Below are positions 24,288-39,729 of a DNA stretch of 64,000 nucleotides, piece by piece. Location of the stretch: the NCBI RefSeq assembly GCF_014191605.1, contig NZ_JACHWU010000001.1, forward strand, positions 1,488,001 through 1,552,000, in the 5' to 3' direction. The stretch comes from Prauserella isguenensis. GTDB lineage: Bacteria; Actinomycetota; Actinomycetes; Mycobacteriales; Pseudonocardiaceae. Within the stretch, counting starts at the first letter, position 1, and each line of letters starts with the position of its first letter. The notes beneath the pieces are model-generated. The model worked only from the letters and a program-made list of their open reading frames with translations. It made no database searches and had not been told where the DNA came from. The position numbers and the translations under genes were made by a program.

Positions 24288-25127
24288 TCACTGCGGGTGG
24301 GGACGTAACGTCCGGTTCTCCGTGCTCGAGGTCCTTCTCTTCGGGCCTGCCGGATCGTAACCCGACAGTCTGTTGTCGACCCGGTCCTTTGCGTCGGTCA
24401 GGATGTCGAAGTACAAATCCCTGACCCGTTGACTCGGCGCCATTCCCATCTCGCGGTCCATCGTGTCGGAAAATCTGTTCAACTCCGCCAATGCCGAAGC
24501 CGACTGGCCCAGGTAGTACAGCGCAATCATGCGGAGCTCGCGATAGTTCTCGTTCAACGGACGCTCGACGGTCAATTGTCCGATCTCGTGCGCCGCGCCA
24601 GCATAGTCCCGATTCTTGATTCGTTGTATCGCCAGTCGCTCGGACACCTGTCGCCGCAGTTCTTCGAGAAGTGTCGCTTCGCTGAGGCAACGTCCGCCGT
24701 CGTTGATTCCCATCAATGCGGGTCCGCTCCACATGTCGAGGACTTCGATACAGCGTTGGATGTCGACATCCGGATCCCGCAGGATTTCTTCAGCCGCACT
24801 ACGGAAAGCCAGCGCATCGACCTGACCTCGTTCCACGTCGAGCAGGTATCCACCGGGGACGGTCTTCAGATGTTCCGGTGACCAGTCGCTTTGCTTCATG
24901 AACGAGCGGCTGCGCGTGACCGCGGCGTGCAGTGCGTTTTTGGGCTCCCGTGGCTGATTGTCTCCCCACAGTTCGCCCATGAGGGTGGAACTACGTACCG
25001 GTTTCCCGGCTTCGAGGGCGAGCAAGGCCAGGCAGCCTTGTACGAGCTTGGAGCGAACATGCCGGTTCTCGACGCCGCTGCGCACCGCAATATTTCCAAG
25101 CAACTGCAACTTTATTTCGTTTTTCAT
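24288..25127 (-). CDS. redD: SARP-family pathway regulator (RedD-like)
   Basis: 279 residues. The N-terminal OmpR-type winged helix (IKLQLLGNIAVRSG ... LVQGCLALLALEAGKPVRSSTLMGELWGDNQPREPKNALHAAVTRSRSFM) is followed by a bacterial transcriptional activation domain with tetratricopeptide-like helices (RDYAGAAHEIGQLTVERPLNENYRELRMIALYYLGQSASALAELNRF). This two-domain layout defines SARPs such as RedD and ActII-ORF4, which bind phased heptamer repeats and recruit RNA polymerase. It is the leftmost cluster gene. Codon use is visibly less GC-rich than in flanking genes, a sign of different origin. Three phased heptamers lie upstream of the biosynthetic operon. Confidence 0.85.
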   Translation of the reverse strand: MKNEIKLQLLGNIAVRSGVENRHVRSKLVQGCLALLALEAGKPVRSSTLMGELWGDNQPREPKNALHAAVTRSRSFMKQSDWSPEHLKTVPGGYLLDVERGQVDALAFRSAAEEILRDPDVDIQRCIEVLDMWSGPALMGINDGGRCLSEATLLEELRRQVSERLAIQRIKNRDYAGAAHEIGQLTVERPLNENYRELRMIALYYLGQSASALAELNRFSDTMDREMGMAPSQRVRDLYFDILTDAKDRVDNRLSGYDPAGPKRRTSSTENRTLRPHPQ

Positions 25128-25487
25128 CGTCCGCTACCCCCAGGTCAGCCTGCATTTCTGCTCGGGTGGTCGCAGTTGCACCGTCGACGGTCGCTGACGA
25201 CGCTCTGGTCCCGCTGAGCACTGTTGTCACCCTATCGCGTGGCGCCAGCTGGCAGTCCTGAAACCGACTACTCCGCAGTGCAAGGTGGTTCATACCTCAC
25301 CGGTGCACTACGGACACGATGTCAATAGTCGAAAGTCCTAATTGTTGCAATAAGGTGTTTCGCGGAGAAGAGGTCTCGGGTTCGAGTGGAGCCGGCGAGG
25401 CTCAACTGTGTCCCTGTTCCGGTGGTCGTGCGCGGTGTGTGACTACCCAGTGGGGCCGGCTGGCTGTCCTGATTCCGTTCGCCCAGC
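25128..25487. other. Intergenic region between the SARP gene and the redV-like gene
   Basis: 360 bases, less GC-rich than the surroundings, containing no supportable gene. A minus-strand TTGACA (25320-25325) is present, but no convincing -10 element stands at normal spacing. I see no clear terminator for the redV-like gene. Confidence 0.4.
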
Positions 25488-26567
25488 TCAGTTCGCAGCG
25501 GACGTACCAGCGGTGGGTGTCGAGAGCACGGCGAGCGGATCGCGCCGCGGCGCTGATGTTCCGACACGTCCGGGAAGCCGATGGCCGATCCTGGCGGCGA
25601 AGAAGGCCCTGCCTGACAGGCCGAGGCGCTGTTCGAGCACCGTTCGCGAATCATCATGTTGAAGCAGGACGGACACGGGGTGCAGTCCCAGGTTCACCCG
25701 GCTCGCCGCGAGCCACATGCGGTGCATGTCCGCTCCCGCCCATATCCAGTCCGACGACGAGCGGACCGTGTTCGGAGCCGTCAGCACGAGGAATCCCGGT
25801 CCCGTCTCGACCGCCGACGCGAGGCCGCGGGCGAGCTTGTCGGCGAGTCCGGCCCGACCGATGAAGGGCATAAGGGCCGGTGATGTCAGGGCTACGACCA
25901 GGTGGTCGATCGGCCAGGGCCGTCGCCCGAAGATCTGGCCGTAACTGAACCCGTCGGACGCGGATGCCGCCACCGCGTCCCGGTGAAGATAGTGGACGGT
26001 CTCCTTCCATGCCTTACGGTGCAGGAAATCGCGCGGCGCGAACTGGCGGGTCAATTCGGCGACCTCGGCAAGCTCGTCGCTGCCCGTCAGTAGTTGCACG
26101 TTCGGAAGCGGTGTCGCCGGCGCCCATTCCGGCCGTGTCCGTGCCGCATCGGCGAGCGCGTCCCGGATGTCGGAACGGATCGGGGTCTCGGCATACGCTC
26201 CGCGATCGGTACGACGCTCGGTGATCAACGCAGCGTCGTTCTTCGAATCCGGGGACACCTCCGCTGGGACCATCCGACCGCGTATGGTCGCCCGGCCGGA
26301 TGCCGCCGGTTCGGCGTCGCAGTCGAGGGCCCACCCGCGTGCTCGCAGCGCAACCGCGAGACCGTACCAGTACGCACCGAGACTGAGCAGCATCTCGTAC
26401 CGGTGGCCCGGAAGCGCGGTCAGTTCCCGGTTCCGGTCGATGCCGAGTTCCAGCACCGTGCCGTCGTCGTTGTCGGTGACCTTCAGCTCCCACGCCTGGG
26501 AATTATGCGATGAAGGACTGTGAACGGCGACGCTGAGCGCCTCTCGAAGAGCATTGTGTTGCTGCAT
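25488..26567 (-). CDS. redV: Nitroreductase-fold flavoprotein, RedV/PigM-like HBM oxidase
   Basis: 359 residues of the Acg-type/nitroreductase-like FMN-binding group. Visible features are the N-terminal FMN-phosphate region SVAVHSPSSHNSQAWELKV, a central ITERRTDRGAYAETPI, and the C-terminal GPGFLVLTAPNTVRSSSDWIWAGADMHRMWLAASRVNLGLHPVS. In prodiginine pathways RedV/PigM oxidises 4-hydroxy-2,2'-bipyrrole-5-methanol to the aldehyde. MQQHNAL at 26567 is the start, with AGGAGAGGT in front. It diverges from the redO operon across a 533-base control region. Assignment rests on fold plus cluster context. Confidence 0.75.
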   Translation of the reverse strand: MQQHNALREALSVAVHSPSSHNSQAWELKVTDNDDGTVLELGIDRNRELTALPGHRYEMLLSLGAYWYGLAVALRARGWALDCDAEPAASGRATIRGRMVPAEVSPDSKNDAALITERRTDRGAYAETPIRSDIRDALADAARTRPEWAPATPLPNVQLLTGSDELAEVAELTRQFAPRDFLHRKAWKETVHYLHRDAVAASASDGFSYGQIFGRRPWPIDHLVVALTSPALMPFIGRAGLADKLARGLASAVETGPGFLVLTAPNTVRSSSDWIWAGADMHRMWLAASRVNLGLHPVSVLLQHDDSRTVLEQRLGLSGRAFFAARIGHRLPGRVGTSAPRRDPLAVLSTPTAGTSAAN

Positions 26568-26713
26568 TCGGACCTCTCCTCGGTTGAGTTCGTGATCACG
26601 TCCGATGGCCGCGCATCGGGTTGGCGGCGTTCGGCCCGGCCCCTTCGACCCTGCCGATTCGCTCCGGCCGATCACGACGCCGGGCGGGCCGCAGGCGCCG
26701 ACAACGGTCGGAG

Positions 26714-26743
26714 CGAAGACAGCGATGGGGCGAAGACAGCGAT
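26714..26743. repeat. 13-bp direct repeat with 17-bp period in the redV-like leader
   Basis: CGAAGACAGCGAT occurs at 26714-26726 and 26731-26743, inside the predicted untranslated leader of the redV-like gene. Confidence 0.75.
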
Positions 26744-26802
26744 CGGGGCGAGGATGTCGGTCAACAGAGCCGAAAGTTCCGCCGGCGGCAGCGCACGGCC
26801 GT

Positions 26803-26831
26803 ATCGTACGGACACGCGTTTTGTAGTCTAA
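26803..26831 (-). promoter_or_regulatory. Promoter candidate for the redV-like gene
   Basis: Minus-strand TTAGAC (26826-26831), 17-bp spacer, TACGAT (26803-26808). The predicted leader is about 230 bases and includes the 13-bp direct repeat. Confidence 0.5.
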
Positions 26832-26837
26832 CGCAGA

Positions 26838-26880
26838 CTTCCGGAAGCTGTTCGTTGTTCGGCAGTTCCCGAACTGTTCG
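26838..26880. promoter_or_regulatory. Palindrome cluster in the redV/redO control region
   Basis: Within 43 bases there are three dyads: CTTCCGGAAG (26838-26847), GTTCGGCAGTTCCCGAAC (26857-26874) and CGAACTGTTCG (26870-26880). TGTTCG also recurs at 26849, 26856 and 26875. The block lies directly upstream of the redV-like promoter and is a probable binding site for a regulator other than the SARP. Confidence 0.5.
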
Positions 26881-26965
26881 CTTCACCGCCATGCCGAGTG
26901 CGGAAACCGTGGCTGTGAGGCGAAATAACTGGTCAGCATGCGTGCACGGGTCGTCGTGGTCGTAC

Positions 26966-27022
26966 CTGTCAGCGTGTTGTCAGGCCGTTTCGCGCGGGTT
27001 GTCATGATCATCTGGGTACCGT
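26966..27022 (+). promoter_or_regulatory. SARP-type operator and promoter of the prodiginine operon
   Basis: Three heptamers on the + strand, CTGTCAG (26966-26972), TTGTCAG (26977-26983) and TTGTCAT (26999-27005), are spaced 11 and 22 bases, the helical phasing used by SARP activators. A TACCGT hexamer (27017-27022) downstream may serve as -10, 11 bp beyond the last repeat (8 bp is the usual distance). The start codon of redO is at 27101. Confidence 0.6.
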
Positions 27023-27100
27023 CCGTCGTGTGCTGACCGACGTCTCAGAGAGTCATTCGCGCCGAAGTGCCGTTACCCCGGAACGGAAGGAGGCGGCAGC

Positions 27101-27361
27101 GTGAGTTCGATTGAGTCGAGCCTCGTCGAGTATGTCTCGGGCAACCTGTTGGAAGGAAGCGTCGAGGGGCTCGACGCGGACACACCGCTACTCGAGCTGA
27201 ACATCCTGGACTCCGTCGAAGTCCTGACCATCGTGCAGTTCATGCAGTCCGAGTTCGGGGTCGCGGTTCCGGTGGGGCGAGTCGTTCCCGAGAACTTCGG
27301 GTCGGTGCGTGCGATGTGCGGACTCGTGGCCGAACTGAAACAGGAGGCGAACGGCGTATGA
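27101..27361 (+). CDS. redO: Prolyl carrier protein RedO-like (PCP/ACP)
   Basis: 86 residues forming a single four-helix carrier protein. The phosphopantetheine attachment site is Ser38 in LELNILDSVEVL. In prodiginine biosynthesis RedO/PigG carries L-proline, which becomes pyrrole-2-carboxylate while bound. GTG 27101 is supported by GGAAGGAGG 7 bases upstream. It is the first gene of the long + strand operon, and its stop overlaps the redN start as ATGA, so stoichiometry is probably linked by translational coupling. Confidence 0.88.
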   Translation: MSSIESSLVEYVSGNLLEGSVEGLDADTPLLELNILDSVEVLTIVQFMQSEFGVAVPVGRVVPENFGSVRAMCGLVAELKQEANGV

Positions 27362-28995
27362 CCACCCCCGCCGACGAAACTCGGACCAAAACCGTCCTCG
27401 GTGTGATTGCGGAACACACCGGCTACTCCCTGGAGGAGCTCGGCGAGGACGCCGTTCTTGAGGACGAACTCGGCATCGACTCGCTGATGCGCGAATGGGT
27501 CCTCGCCGACCTGGAGACGAGGTTCCAGCTACCGAAGTCGCTGGACCGCGAGGCCGCCACGGTCGGGGACATCGTGGCCGGTGTCAGTGCATTGGTAGCC
27601 ACAATGGACGGTATACCACCTGCAACGATGCCGGACCTCCCGGCCGCCGAGGGCCACGCCGTCGGCGCAGCGTCGGGCGTCTGCGCAGCGTCGGGCGACG
27701 GTGAGACGACGAGCGACGGTGACACGACGAAGCCGGGCGAAACGATGAAGGACTTCGGCCCGGACGGCGACGCCGACCTCTTCGCGAAGGCGGCACGGTT
27801 CGCCGACCACCGTCGGCGCCGGGAGACAGATCAACTCTACTGGTACGGAATGCCGTCCTCGGGACGGTTGACCGGACGCGGCGTCTACCACGACATGCAG
27901 GTCGGGCGCAGCGCCGAGTACCTCGTCTTCGCCTCGAACAACTACCTCGGCCTGGCCAACGATCCGCGCGTCGCGGACGCCATTGCGGATGCCGCGCGGT
28001 CGTTCGGTGCCACCAACACCGGCAGCCGGATCATCGGCGGCACGACCGAGCTTCATCTCGAGCTCGAACGGCGACTCGCGGAGTTCAAGGGCCGCGACGC
28101 CTGCATCGTCTTCCCCGGTGGCTACTCGGCGAACCTGGGCACGATCTCCGCGCTGGCCGGTCCCGCCGATCACGTGCTCAGCGACAGCCTCAATCATATG
28201 TCCCTTGTGGATGGAGCACAGCTGGCGGGTGCGCGCCGGTTGTCCTTCGCTCACAACAACATGCAGGCCCTGGAACAGCGGCTCCAGCAGGTCGCCGAGC
28301 GGCCTGGCGGAACGCTCGTGGCCGTCGACGGTGTCTTCAGCATGCACGGCGACGTCTGCCCGCTGCCCGAACTCGTGGAACTGACCCGCCGCTACGGCGC
28401 GCGGCTGCTCGTCGACGATGCCCATTCGACGGGTGTGCTGGGTAGCACCGGTTCGGGTACGGCCGAGCACTTCGGAATGAAGGGCGAGGTCGACCTCGAG
28501 GTCGGCACGATGAGCAAGGCACTCGCGGGCGTGGGCGGCTTCGTGGTCGGCGAGGCCGAAGTCATCAACTACCTGCGCTACTACGCGCACTCCTACGTCT
28601 TCGCCGCGACGACACCGGCGCCGATGGTCGCGGGTCTGATCGCCTCGCTGGAGATCCTCCAGAAGGAGCCCGCGCTGCTCGAAGGGCTGTGGCGCAACAT
28701 CCGCCGGCTCCGCGATCGGCTGCGGGCGGACGGATTCGATCTGGAGAACTCGGAGAGCGCGATCCTGCCGGTCGTGGTCGGTGACGAGGACGTTGCGCTG
28801 CGGTTCGGCCGCGAGGTGCGCGCACGTGGGATGTTCTGCCAGACGGTCGTCTATCCCGGTGTCCCGATCGGACAGGCTCGGCTGCGTATCAGCGTCGGGG
28901 TGGAACACACCGACGCCGACCTCGACGCGGCCGCGGACATCGTGCGCGACTCGGCGGACGCGATCGGCTTCGACCGCAGCGGCGTGGCGGCATGA
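27358..28995 (+). CDS. redN: RedN-like ACP/alpha-oxoamine synthase
   Basis: 545 residues. Residues 1-85 are an ACP (Ser42 in LGIDSLMREWV); residues 150-540 are a PLP-dependent alpha-oxoamine synthase (SNNYLGLANDP, IVFPGGYSANLG, DDAHSTGVLG, Schiff-base Lys387 in GTMSKALAGVGG). RedN/PigH condenses the ACP-bound pyrrolyl-beta-ketothioester with L-serine, giving 4-hydroxy-2,2'-bipyrrole-5-methanol. Serratia PigH has two N-terminal ACPs; here there is one, followed by a roughly 60-residue Gly/Thr/Asp-rich linker whose DNA contains direct repeats. The start ATGA overlaps redO. Confidence 0.9.
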   Translation: MTTPADETRTKTVLGVIAEHTGYSLEELGEDAVLEDELGIDSLMREWVLADLETRFQLPKSLDREAATVGDIVAGVSALVATMDGIPPATMPDLPAAEGHAVGAASGVCAASGDGETTSDGDTTKPGETMKDFGPDGDADLFAKAARFADHRRRRETDQLYWYGMPSSGRLTGRGVYHDMQVGRSAEYLVFASNNYLGLANDPRVADAIADAARSFGATNTGSRIIGGTTELHLELERRLAEFKGRDACIVFPGGYSANLGTISALAGPADHVLSDSLNHMSLVDGAQLAGARRLSFAHNNMQALEQRLQQVAERPGGTLVAVDGVFSMHGDVCPLPELVELTRRYGARLLVDDAHSTGVLGSTGSGTAEHFGMKGEVDLEVGTMSKALAGVGGFVVGEAEVINYLRYYAHSYVFAATTPAPMVAGLIASLEILQKEPALLEGLWRNIRRLRDRLRADGFDLENSESAILPVVVGDEDVALRFGREVRARGMFCQTVVYPGVPIGQARLRISVGVEHTDADLDAAADIVRDSADAIGFDRSGVAA

Positions 28996-30501
28996 CCGGG
29001 ATCGTGAGTGGCCTGCACCGCGAGGTCGTCGAGCTGTCGGCGCCCGAAGCCGGGGTCAGCGGGTCGATCGCGCTGGCGGGCGAGACGCCGTGCTCCTACG
29101 GCGAGCTCTGGTCGCGGGTCGAGGCCGTGGCGGGTGCGCTCGCCGACGCCGGCGCCGGCCCTGGCGAACGGGTCGCGATCTGGCTACCGAAGGGTGCCGA
29201 CTATGTCGCCGCGATCCTCGCGACGCTGCGGCTCGGCGGGTGTTACGTCCCCCTCGACGCGGCCCAGCCCGCGGCCCGTGCCCACGTGGTGCTGAACGAC
29301 GCGGACCCGGCGGTACTCGTCACGTCGTCCGACCTCGTCGCCGGGTTCGCCGCCGACGAGCTTCCCCGGATCGTCGACCCGGCCGGCCTCCAGGCTCGGA
29401 ACGTCCCGGCGTCGCCGGGCAACCCCACGCCCGAGGACGATGCGGCGCTGCTCTACACGTCGGGTTCGACGGGCAAGCCCAAGGGCGTGCGGTTGACGCA
29501 CCGTAACGTCGCCGCGTTCGTTCGCTGGTGCCTCGAGGACTTCCCGACGAGCGACGAAGACCTCGTCGTCAACCACGCTCCGTTCACTTTCGACATCAGC
29601 CTGCACGGACTGTTCGTGCCGCTCGCGGTCGGTGCCTCACTGCTGGTGCTGTCCGATGAGGACCGGACCAATCCGAAGGCGATGGCCGCGGCGATCGAAC
29701 GGGAACGCCCGACCATGTGGTACTCGGTGCCGTTCGCGCTCGACCTCATCGTCAGGGAGGTGCCCGACGCGCTCGGTCCTGACACCTCGCTGCGCACCGT
29801 GCTCTACGCCGGGGAGGAATACCCATCCGCACGGCTGGCCGAGCTCTCGCGCCGGCTCCCCGCGGAAACGGTCATCGGCAATCTCTACGGGCCGACGGAA
29901 ACCAACGTCTGCATCGCGCACGTCGTCGACAGGGACGAGCTGGACGGCACGACGCCGGTGCCGCTCGGCAGTCCGGTCGCGGGCGCCGAGATCTCCCTCA
30001 TCGATGACGACGGGGCGCGGATCACCGAAGCCGGCGACCTCGGCGAGATCGTCGTCACGGGGTCGTGTGTCTCCCCCGGTTATCGAGGCAGGGACCCGCG
30101 TCCCGCGATCGACGACCGGGGAACACGGCAGTACCACACCGGTGACCTCGGCTTCTACGACGAACGGGGCCGGCTGTGTTTCCAGGGGCGCGCCGACCGG
30201 CAGGTGAAACTCGGCGGCTATCGCGTGGAACTCGGTGAGGTCGAGGCCGCACTCGCGCAGCTGCCCGGTGTCCACGAGGTCGCGGTCGAACGGGTGGTGA
30301 CGCAGGAGCGTGCCCAGCTCGTCGCCTTCCTCACCGCCGACGAGCCGGCTCCCGGTCTCATCGACGTCAAACAGCACTGCGCGAGGCTCGTGCCTCGCTA
30401 CATGATTCCCCACCGTGTAAGGAAATTGGACTCCATGCCACGCAATGCCAACGGCAAGGTCGACCACGGCCGCCTCGCCGAACTGTATGCCGAGACCGAG
30501 G

Positions 30502-30509
<8 letters not shown>
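28992..30509 (+). CDS. redM: RedM-like L-prolyl-AMP ligase
   Basis: A 505-residue free-standing NRPS adenylation domain. Core motifs: A3 LLYTSGSTGKPKGV at about 153-166, A5 NLYGPTETNVC, A7 YHTGDLG, A8 GRADRQVKLGGYRVELGEVE and A10 NANGKVDHGRL with the catalytic Lys near the C-terminus. RedM/PigI activates L-proline and loads it on RedO. ATG 28992 overlaps the redN stop (ATGA). Its stop in turn overlaps the redL start region. Length and domain order are normal for the family. Confidence 0.9.
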
Positions 30510-37910
<7,401 letters not shown>

Positions 37911-37914
<4 letters not shown>

Positions 37915-38690
37915 CGTTCGCCGAGCCCGCGGTGATCCGCCCGCCACGTCGGGTGGCGCCAGCGACCGACGTCAGCTACGTGCTGTTCCACCATGCCGGT
38001 GGGGCCAGCAGCGTGTTCCACGAGTGGCACACCCTGCTGGCCGATGCGGGCCGCGTCGTCGCTCCGGACCTGCCGGGGCGGCGTCGCCGGATCCGCGAGA
38101 CGCCGATCCGCGACGCCGAACGGGCGGTGCGGGACCTGGTGTCGCTGCTCGACCAGCAGCACGTCACACCGCCGTACGTGCTGCTCGGCCACAGCATGGG
38201 GGCGGTACTGGCCTACGAGCTCGCGAAGGCGTGGCAGGCATCGGGGCGCCCGGAACCGGAGGCGCTGTACGTGTCGGGCAGCCGCCCGCCGCACCTGTAC
38301 CGCGGTGAACACTGGTGTGCGGGGCTCGACGACGACGCGCTGCGGGCCGAGACTGCCCGCTGGAGCGGCGGATCCCGGATGTCGGTGCAGTCGTCGAGCC
38401 CGCATCAGCTGGCGCTGCTGCGGGCGGATCTCGCCGTGTGTCGCGACTATCGCTGGACGCCGCGCGTGCCGCTGTCGTGCCCCGTTGTGGCCTTCACCGG
38501 CACCGACGACCCCATCGCCACGACACAGCAGATGCGTGGGTGGGCCGATTACACGACGGGACCGTTCACTCACCGTGTCGTGACCGGGCACCACTTCTTC
38601 CTGTACGAGCCAGAAACGTCGGACCACGTCCGGTCGGCGTTGCGAAGTCATTCCGCCGGCCCGCGTACCGATGATGGAGATTCACAGTGA
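37911..38690 (+). CDS. redJ: RedJ-like type II thioesterase
   Basis: A 259-residue alpha/beta hydrolase of the GrsT/TEII type. The N-terminal YVLFHHAGGASSVFHEW, nucleophile Ser in LLGHSMGAVLAYELA, Asp in FTGTDDPIA and catalytic His in VVTGHHFFLYEP are all present. Such enzymes remove stalled or wrong acyl groups from carrier proteins; RedJ performs this or fatty-acid release in undecylprodigiosin synthesis. GTG 37911 overlaps the redL stop (GTGA); an alternative GTG at 37899 exists. Translation is coupled to redL and, via GTGA, to redI. Confidence 0.87.
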
Positions 38691-39715
38691 CCAAACTGCG
38701 CACACTCGCCGATATGCTCGGGGCCAGTTGGATCCCGAGCCTGAGCATGGTCCAGGCCAGGCTCATGCGGCCGTTCTACCGGATGACGTTCCTCGCCGCC
38801 GCGGCTCGTTCGGGGCTGCTGGCCGAACTCCGCGGCGGCAGGCGGCTCGACCGCGCAGGCGTCATCCGGGCGCTCCGGGCCCACGCCCGCCCCGAGCTCA
38901 TCGGGCCCTGGCTCGACATCGGTGTCGAGGTCGGCGTACTCGCCCGTGACAACAGCGGCGCCTACCGTCTCCGCGGGCTGGACGGCCGGCTGCTCGCCAA
39001 GGACCCGTCCGGCGTGGCGGTGGCCGGTCTGCTGGAAGTCGCGCTGTACCACCGGCAGGCGATCATGTCCGCTCCCCGGTTCGCCGTCGAAGGCGGCGGG
39101 CTCAACCACGCCGATCAGGACCCGGCCGTCATCGCGCGGTCCACCCGGCTCGTGCAGCCGCTGATCGAGTCCGCAGTGCGGGACACGGTGCGAGACCACG
39201 AGCCGCGGACGTGGCTGGAGGTCGGCGCCGGTGACGGGCACTACGCCCAGTACGCGGCCGCCGCGGACCCGGTGCTGGAAGTGACGTGCCTGGAAATGCA
39301 GGAAGAGCTCGTCGACACGATGGCACAGCGATTCGCGTCGACCGGGCAGAGAAGCCGGCTGCGGGCCAGGTTCGGCGACATTCGCGACGTCGAGCTCGAC
39401 GAGCAGTACGACGTCGTGACACTGCACAACCTCCTGTACTACTTCCCGGAGGATCAACAGTGCGACGTCCTGGAACGGTGCCGGAAGCTGCTGCGTCCGA
39501 ACGGGACACTGCTGCTCACGACGAGCGTGCCCGGCAAGGTGACCTCGGTGTCCGCGCTCGACCTCTGGTTCCGCTGCTCCGACTTCGGCTCTCCGCTGCC
39601 CGACGAGCACGGCCTCGAAGAAGCCTTGAACACCAGTGGGTTCCGTGACGTTCGGATGTACCGGCCGCTGTCGGCGTTCTCGCTTGTGGCCGTGACAGCA
39701 ACCAACCCAGCCTGA
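38687..39715 (+). CDS. redI: RedI-like SAM-dependent O-methyltransferase
   Basis: A 342-residue class I methyltransferase with an N-terminal helical dimerisation region and a Rossmann SAM domain (motif I TWLEVGAGDGHYAQYAAA, motif II LEVTCLEMQEELVD, LHNLLYYFPEDQQ). RedI/PigF methylates the 4-hydroxyl of HBC to give MBC, and these enzymes are of this length. GTG 38687 overlaps the redJ stop. Position between redJ and redH equals that in S. coelicolor, which supports the assignment over the second methyltransferase downstream. Confidence 0.87.
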   Translation: MTKLRTLADMLGASWIPSLSMVQARLMRPFYRMTFLAAAARSGLLAELRGGRRLDRAGVIRALRAHARPELIGPWLDIGVEVGVLARDNSGAYRLRGLDGRLLAKDPSGVAVAGLLEVALYHRQAIMSAPRFAVEGGGLNHADQDPAVIARSTRLVQPLIESAVRDTVRDHEPRTWLEVGAGDGHYAQYAAAADPVLEVTCLEMQEELVDTMAQRFASTGQRSRLRARFGDIRDVELDEQYDVVTLHNLLYYFPEDQQCDVLERCRKLLRPNGTLLLTTSVPGKVTSVSALDLWFRCSDFGSPLPDEHGLEEALNTSGFRDVRMYRPLSAFSLVAVTATNPA

Positions 39716-39729
39716 CAGGGAGTGCGACG

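Noticed and set aside
26870-26880. CGAACTGTTCG as a LexA site in the prodiginine control region
   Set aside because: The half-sites are correct but separated by one base rather than four, so LexA binding is unlikely. It is reported only as part of a palindrome cluster.
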